From Amaranthus tricolor (lineage: Eukaryota > Streptophyta > Magnoliopsida > Caryophyllales > Amaranthaceae), in NCBI RefSeq assembly GCF_026212465.1, contig NC_080056.1, positions 12,618,142 to 12,682,141 of the forward strand: 64,000 bases of DNA, written 5' to 3'. Below the pieces are notes generated by a model that ran no database searches, was not told the origin of the DNA, and worked only from the letters and a program-made list of their open reading frames with translations. How positions within the stretch are numbered: position 1 is the stretch's first letter; the number at the start of each line of letters is the position of its first letter. This document shows, piece by piece, positions 60,386-64,000 of this stretch. The position numbers and the translations under genes were made by a program.

Positions 60386-63300
60386 TAAATAATAGGTCGA
60401 TTCATTTTTGGCAATATATAAATAATAGATGGATTTATTTAAAAATAAATAATAGTTAGATTTATTTACAGCGAATCAAAACAAAGATTGGTTTATTATT
60501 AACAATTTACTTTATATTTAATAGTTAAATTAACCATGATTAGTTTATTACACTCAACACCTAAGCTAAACCGAAGTTAAAAACTAATCATAGTTAATTT
60601 TTTTCCTTGGGGATTTGTGAACCAGGATTAAAATTTAACTCTTGATTTGAGTCAAGGTTACTCTCAATTTTAGTCAAGGTTTGTTACATATAAGGCTAAA
60701 GCTTGTTAATACATACATAACTTTCCCTTTTCTTGTTCATCTTGCTTGTAGAAAGGCAGAACCTTTTGCTCCCAAAAAAATTGTTAAAAAATTTTGATTT
60801 TTTTCCCCTTCTAACTAAGATTTCAATGGGTTTTTCTTAGATTGGTCTCTAGTCATTTTCTTACATCCCAGAAGAAAAACCCTTTTGTTCATGGCGGTAT
60901 CTGCATTTAAAATCACTACTCTACAGTGACTTTGCTGTTTGCGGTATAAATCCTGTTTCTTTGTAAATTTCTTTATACTTGAGCTGTTGCATTCGTTCAT
61001 TTAATTTGTTCAATTGTTAGTTTTTGTGTATACATGTTTGCAAAGATTATATCTTTTTAGGATTTCAATTTAAAATTTGTTGGTATATAAGTGTATTTGC
61101 ATTGTTCATTTTAGTTAGTTTCTGGGTTCAATCAAAAGATTGATGAATTCTATTGAATGATGTTTTGCAAGATTATGTTTATTCCAGATGGGTAAAAGTT
61201 GATATTTTGCCCTTCAATTTTTGGGTTTTTATGTGATAGGATCTACATTCTGTCATTTATACTAAATTGGGTATTTTTTTGGTGTTATGTGTTGATGGTT
61301 GATTTTGTTCATCAGTTGAATTTATTCTGCATTAGTTGGTGGTGTTTATTTAGGTTTTTTAAATCCTGGTTTTTATCAGATATTTTTTTGCCCCTTTTAC
61401 ATGTTCTTAAAATAGTTGAGTTCTGTAATTTATCACTTATAAAAGAATAATTTGTAAACTACAGTCTTAAAGTTTAACACTTGCGAATTACAACCTTAAT
61501 GTTTACTTTTTGCGAATTACAACCACAAGTTTCAAAGTTTGCAGCTGGAATTTTATGTTAAGGCTATAATTTGCAAATTATTTCTTACAAAAATACAAAA
61601 GTTTTTAAAAGTTAGATTTGGTTGATTTCATTTGAAAAATTTAGGATTCAGTTGTTTTCAAATGGCTCTCAGTGATATTTGAATGTCATGGGACATCCTG
61701 GAAGTAATGATGTTTGAAGTTTTCAGCCTTTGTACACTAGGATAGCAGATGAAAGACCTGAAGAATGTTGGAATTTATGTAGGTAGCTTTGAAACATAAG
61801 GCTGTTTGTGTCTAGAGTGTAGAGCGTGGAGTTCGATGTTTTAGTTACCTAATCCAGATAAGAGGAATGCAATTTGAATCCGACAAATTTCGTTCTTGTT
61901 GGGATCAGTTGTGTTATTTTCTTTCGATATGGGATTAGCTCTGTGTTTTTATATCTTTCAATGTCCGTTGAAGTGCAAGTCTAGACAAAAATTCTTCCTG
62001 TAAAGGTTGTCGCGACATCGGGAAACAAGGGATTTTTGTTTTGTTCAGTCTTTATAGGGCTGCAATGAAAGGGCCTTAAGATCATTGGAGTTTATGTAGG
62101 AAGCTTTGGAAATGAATTTTGTTTGTTTATAGAGTTTGGAGTTCAAGTATTCAGTTACCTAATTCAGATAGAGAGCATTTAGTTTGGATGCGACAAATCA
62201 CATTCGGTAACACTATTTTTTGCATTTTGAAATTTTGAATCCGACAAATTTGCTACTTGTCATGATCAATCACGTCATTTCTCCCCATATTTGATTAACT
62301 ATATGTTTCTATATCTTTGGATATCTTGCGTACAAACTTTTTCCTGTAATGATTGTTTTATTGCTTTACATTTGGCAACGAGGATTCGTTAAACAGTAAA
62401 AGGTGCTGTTTTTCCTCATACTAAAAAGCTATGTCCTATGCACGTTTACATGTATTGATATGCTAGCACGGTTGATGTTTATGTATATTATGTGTCGTTA
62501 GTGTCCACCAACTAAGACAAGAACTTAGTCTATGGTATCAAAGGTGTAGATGATTTTTTCTTCTTGGATTGTCTGCCCACCACTCATACATTTTTCTTCG
62601 GACTTTTCTTCACCCCTTGTTGATTTCGTTGTGAATCATGGGCGACAAGTATTTTCTCTATGAAGTACTCGATAATTTTTTTAAGCATCTTAAGGTTAAC
62701 ATATCCCGCACCTCCCACCAAAAGAAAAGACTGTTACTATTTTAGACTTCGTTTGAAAAGTTTTGATCATGTTCCATTTTAGAGACCTTCAGGCTTACGT
62801 TTTCTTATTTGAGCCATATTGATCATGTCTAGTTGAATTGCAATCGTCTTTATAAACATCTTTGTTTCTTCATTATTATCAACTTGTTGTCATCCATGTG
62901 CAGACACTTATGTGTACAAGTGTCTTAACAATAAGCTTATGTGTATGAGTATTCACAACGATTTTTGTGAAACATTCCATGTTTTTGGTCTAAATTTTTT
63001 GAAGTGTCCAACTTATGTTTGAGTATTGTGTCTCACTGTACTTTGTTCTTTGAAACTATGCATGTGCATATGAATCTTGGCTTCAAAGCAAATTTTGGAA
63101 AATGAAACAACGTACAACATATGAAATTAGCTTAATGTCGTTTTAAACTTGTGTTTGGTATATTGGCATTTCACTTGCATGGTTAAAAAAGCTTTGTCGT
63201 GTTTGCATATTGTTAGAATTCAGAGTGTTTTTGTTGACATCCTTTGGAATTTTAATTTCTCGGACTTTTAGAGTTTTCATTCTCTGTTACATGTGCATGT

Positions 63301-63868
63301 TGAAGCATTAATTATTTCGTAGTTTCTCAGGTTTCATGTTGTGAAAATTAATTTTTTTTTATATAACTTTATCTATTTGCTACTCGATCTTACTATTTTT
63401 TTCTTCGGTTAAGGAAAAATTGCCTAAACTAGGACCAATTTTGGCATGTCATTGCAAAACAAGATGTAATTCAAAAATTAAAACCCATGGGTGAACTTTG
63501 GTTCGGTTTTTGACGAGAACCGATTTTCCCATATGGTTTTCATCGCGTGAGGTTTTTGATTATTTACTGCTCTTGAGTCTTGAGTTTGATAATTTAAATA
63601 TTTCCAAACCAAAGAAAAAAATCGCGGATGCGGCATGTCAAAGTGCTACAACTCATTATACAGACATCGCAATGTGAATTGTTAACTTGAAAAAAAATCC
63701 ATTTATCATAGTACTTCAAGTTTTTTGAAACTATATTTAACTAAAGTTTATAATAGGCTGTTCTAATACGCTTTAAAGATAATAATAATGAATGTTAGAA
63801 TAACAACATTTAATGGGTGGTACTTTATGATTTTAAATCAAGCGACGTATTTGGTAGACTCAAAATCC
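60386..63868. other. Long stretch without a supported gene
   Basis: The region is T-rich and less repetitive than the rest. 60.69-60.90 kb looks like a leader (GTTCATCTTGCTTGTAG then purine-rich), but the ATG at 60891 opens only 12 codons. A tandem duplication lies at 61.74-62.35 kb. At 62534 TATGGTATCAAAGG resembles a copia primer site and is followed by a 35-codon frame starting MGDKYFLYEVLDNFFKHLK; this could be a decayed gag start. No complete gene or protein domain is recognised. Confidence 0.4.
61741..62345. repeat. About 310-bp tandem duplication, diverged
   Basis: GGAATTTATGTAGGTAGCTTTG (61770) recurs as GGAGTTTATGTAGGAAGCTTTG (62087). CAGTTACCTAATTCAGATA-like, AATCCGACAAATTT and ATATCTTT phrases follow in the same order in both copies. 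Divergence is high with indels. Confidence 0.7.
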
Positions 63869-63870
63869 GT

Positions 63871-64000
63871 TATAAAAGCAGTTGTTATGTAGCGTAACAA
63901 CTAACAACCTCATTTTTATTTCAAAAGTCCAAACCTTACATCCTTTTCTTGTTTCTCCATCTCTATCTCTCATTTTTTTCTCCCCTAATGTCTAATACTA
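63871..64000 (+). promoter_or_regulatory. Candidate promoter and leader of a gene starting beyond the window
   Basis: TATAAAAG at 63871 is followed about 70-110 bp on by a CT-rich leader-like tract (CTTTTCTTGTTTCTCCATCT, then CTATCTCTC). This is the usual layout of a plant TATA promoter and 5' untranslated leader. No ATG-led frame follows before the window ends. Confidence 0.45.

Noticed and set aside
60891..60929. Start codon and MAVSAFKITTLQ as a first exon of a plastid protein
   Set aside because: A TGA follows after 12 codons and no GT donor precedes it. No downstream exon recognised.

Overview
This is an AT-rich plant nuclear segment, very probably from a dicot. The evidence is spliced genes with GT-AG introns, a plant-type PP2C, a plant terpene synthase, Ty1/copia and Ty3/gypsy elements, CACTA, PIF/Harbinger and MULE transposons, and many Stowaway-like MITEs with CTCCCTCCG termini. 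Frequent small elements whose ends carry GAGACGGTCTC modules made me think of Caryophyllales (an amaranth or spinach relative), but that is an impression and I do not name a species.

Only two ordinary cellular genes can be supported. (1) The 3' half of a protein phosphatase 2C gene on the + strand (three exons, 2622-5347); its earlier exons lie left of the window. (2) A complete, uninterrupted seven-exon terpene synthase on the - strand (17216-22217, 538 codons) with DDIFD and N-D-x-x-G-x-x-x-E metal-binding motifs and no plastid signal, so probably a cytosolic sesquiterpene synthase. At the extreme right (63.87-64.0 kb) a TATA box and pyrimidine-rich leader suggest that a third gene begins just beyond the window.

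The rest is transposon strata. 6.2-15.7 kb: a truncated - strand copia element split by a second, complete - strand copia element (228-bp LTRs, PBS, polypurine tract, perfect 5-bp target duplication). 15.9-22.3 kb: MITEs around and inside the terpene synthase. 23.0-25.4 kb: a MULE carrying a broken, spliced FAR1-type transposase. 25.4-32.3 kb: AT-rich DNA with MITEs and LTR scraps. 32.7-36.8 kb: a mosaic, internally gutted gypsy-type (Athila/Tat-like) element. 37.4-42.4 kb: MITEs and tandem arrays, including seven 83-bp units. 42.4-46.3 kb: a 3.58-kb solo LTR inside a small CACTA element. 46.3-48.8 kb: a CACTA remnant. 48.8-51.6 kb: a PIF/Harbinger element (TTA duplication) whose transposase is fused by deletion to its partner ORF. 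51.6-54.5 kb: a solo LTR plus AT and trinucleotide arrays. 54.5-57.3 kb: a decayed CACTA TNP2 transposase. 57.6-63.8 kb: LTR scraps, MITEs and duplicated non-coding DNA.

No functional link between the two genes is visible. No rRNA, tRNA, CRISPR or clearly new protein system was found. The most interesting points are the intact terpene synthase, the variable palindromic modules inside LTRs, the Harbinger fusion ORF, and the end-sequence similarity between the MULE and neighbouring MITEs.
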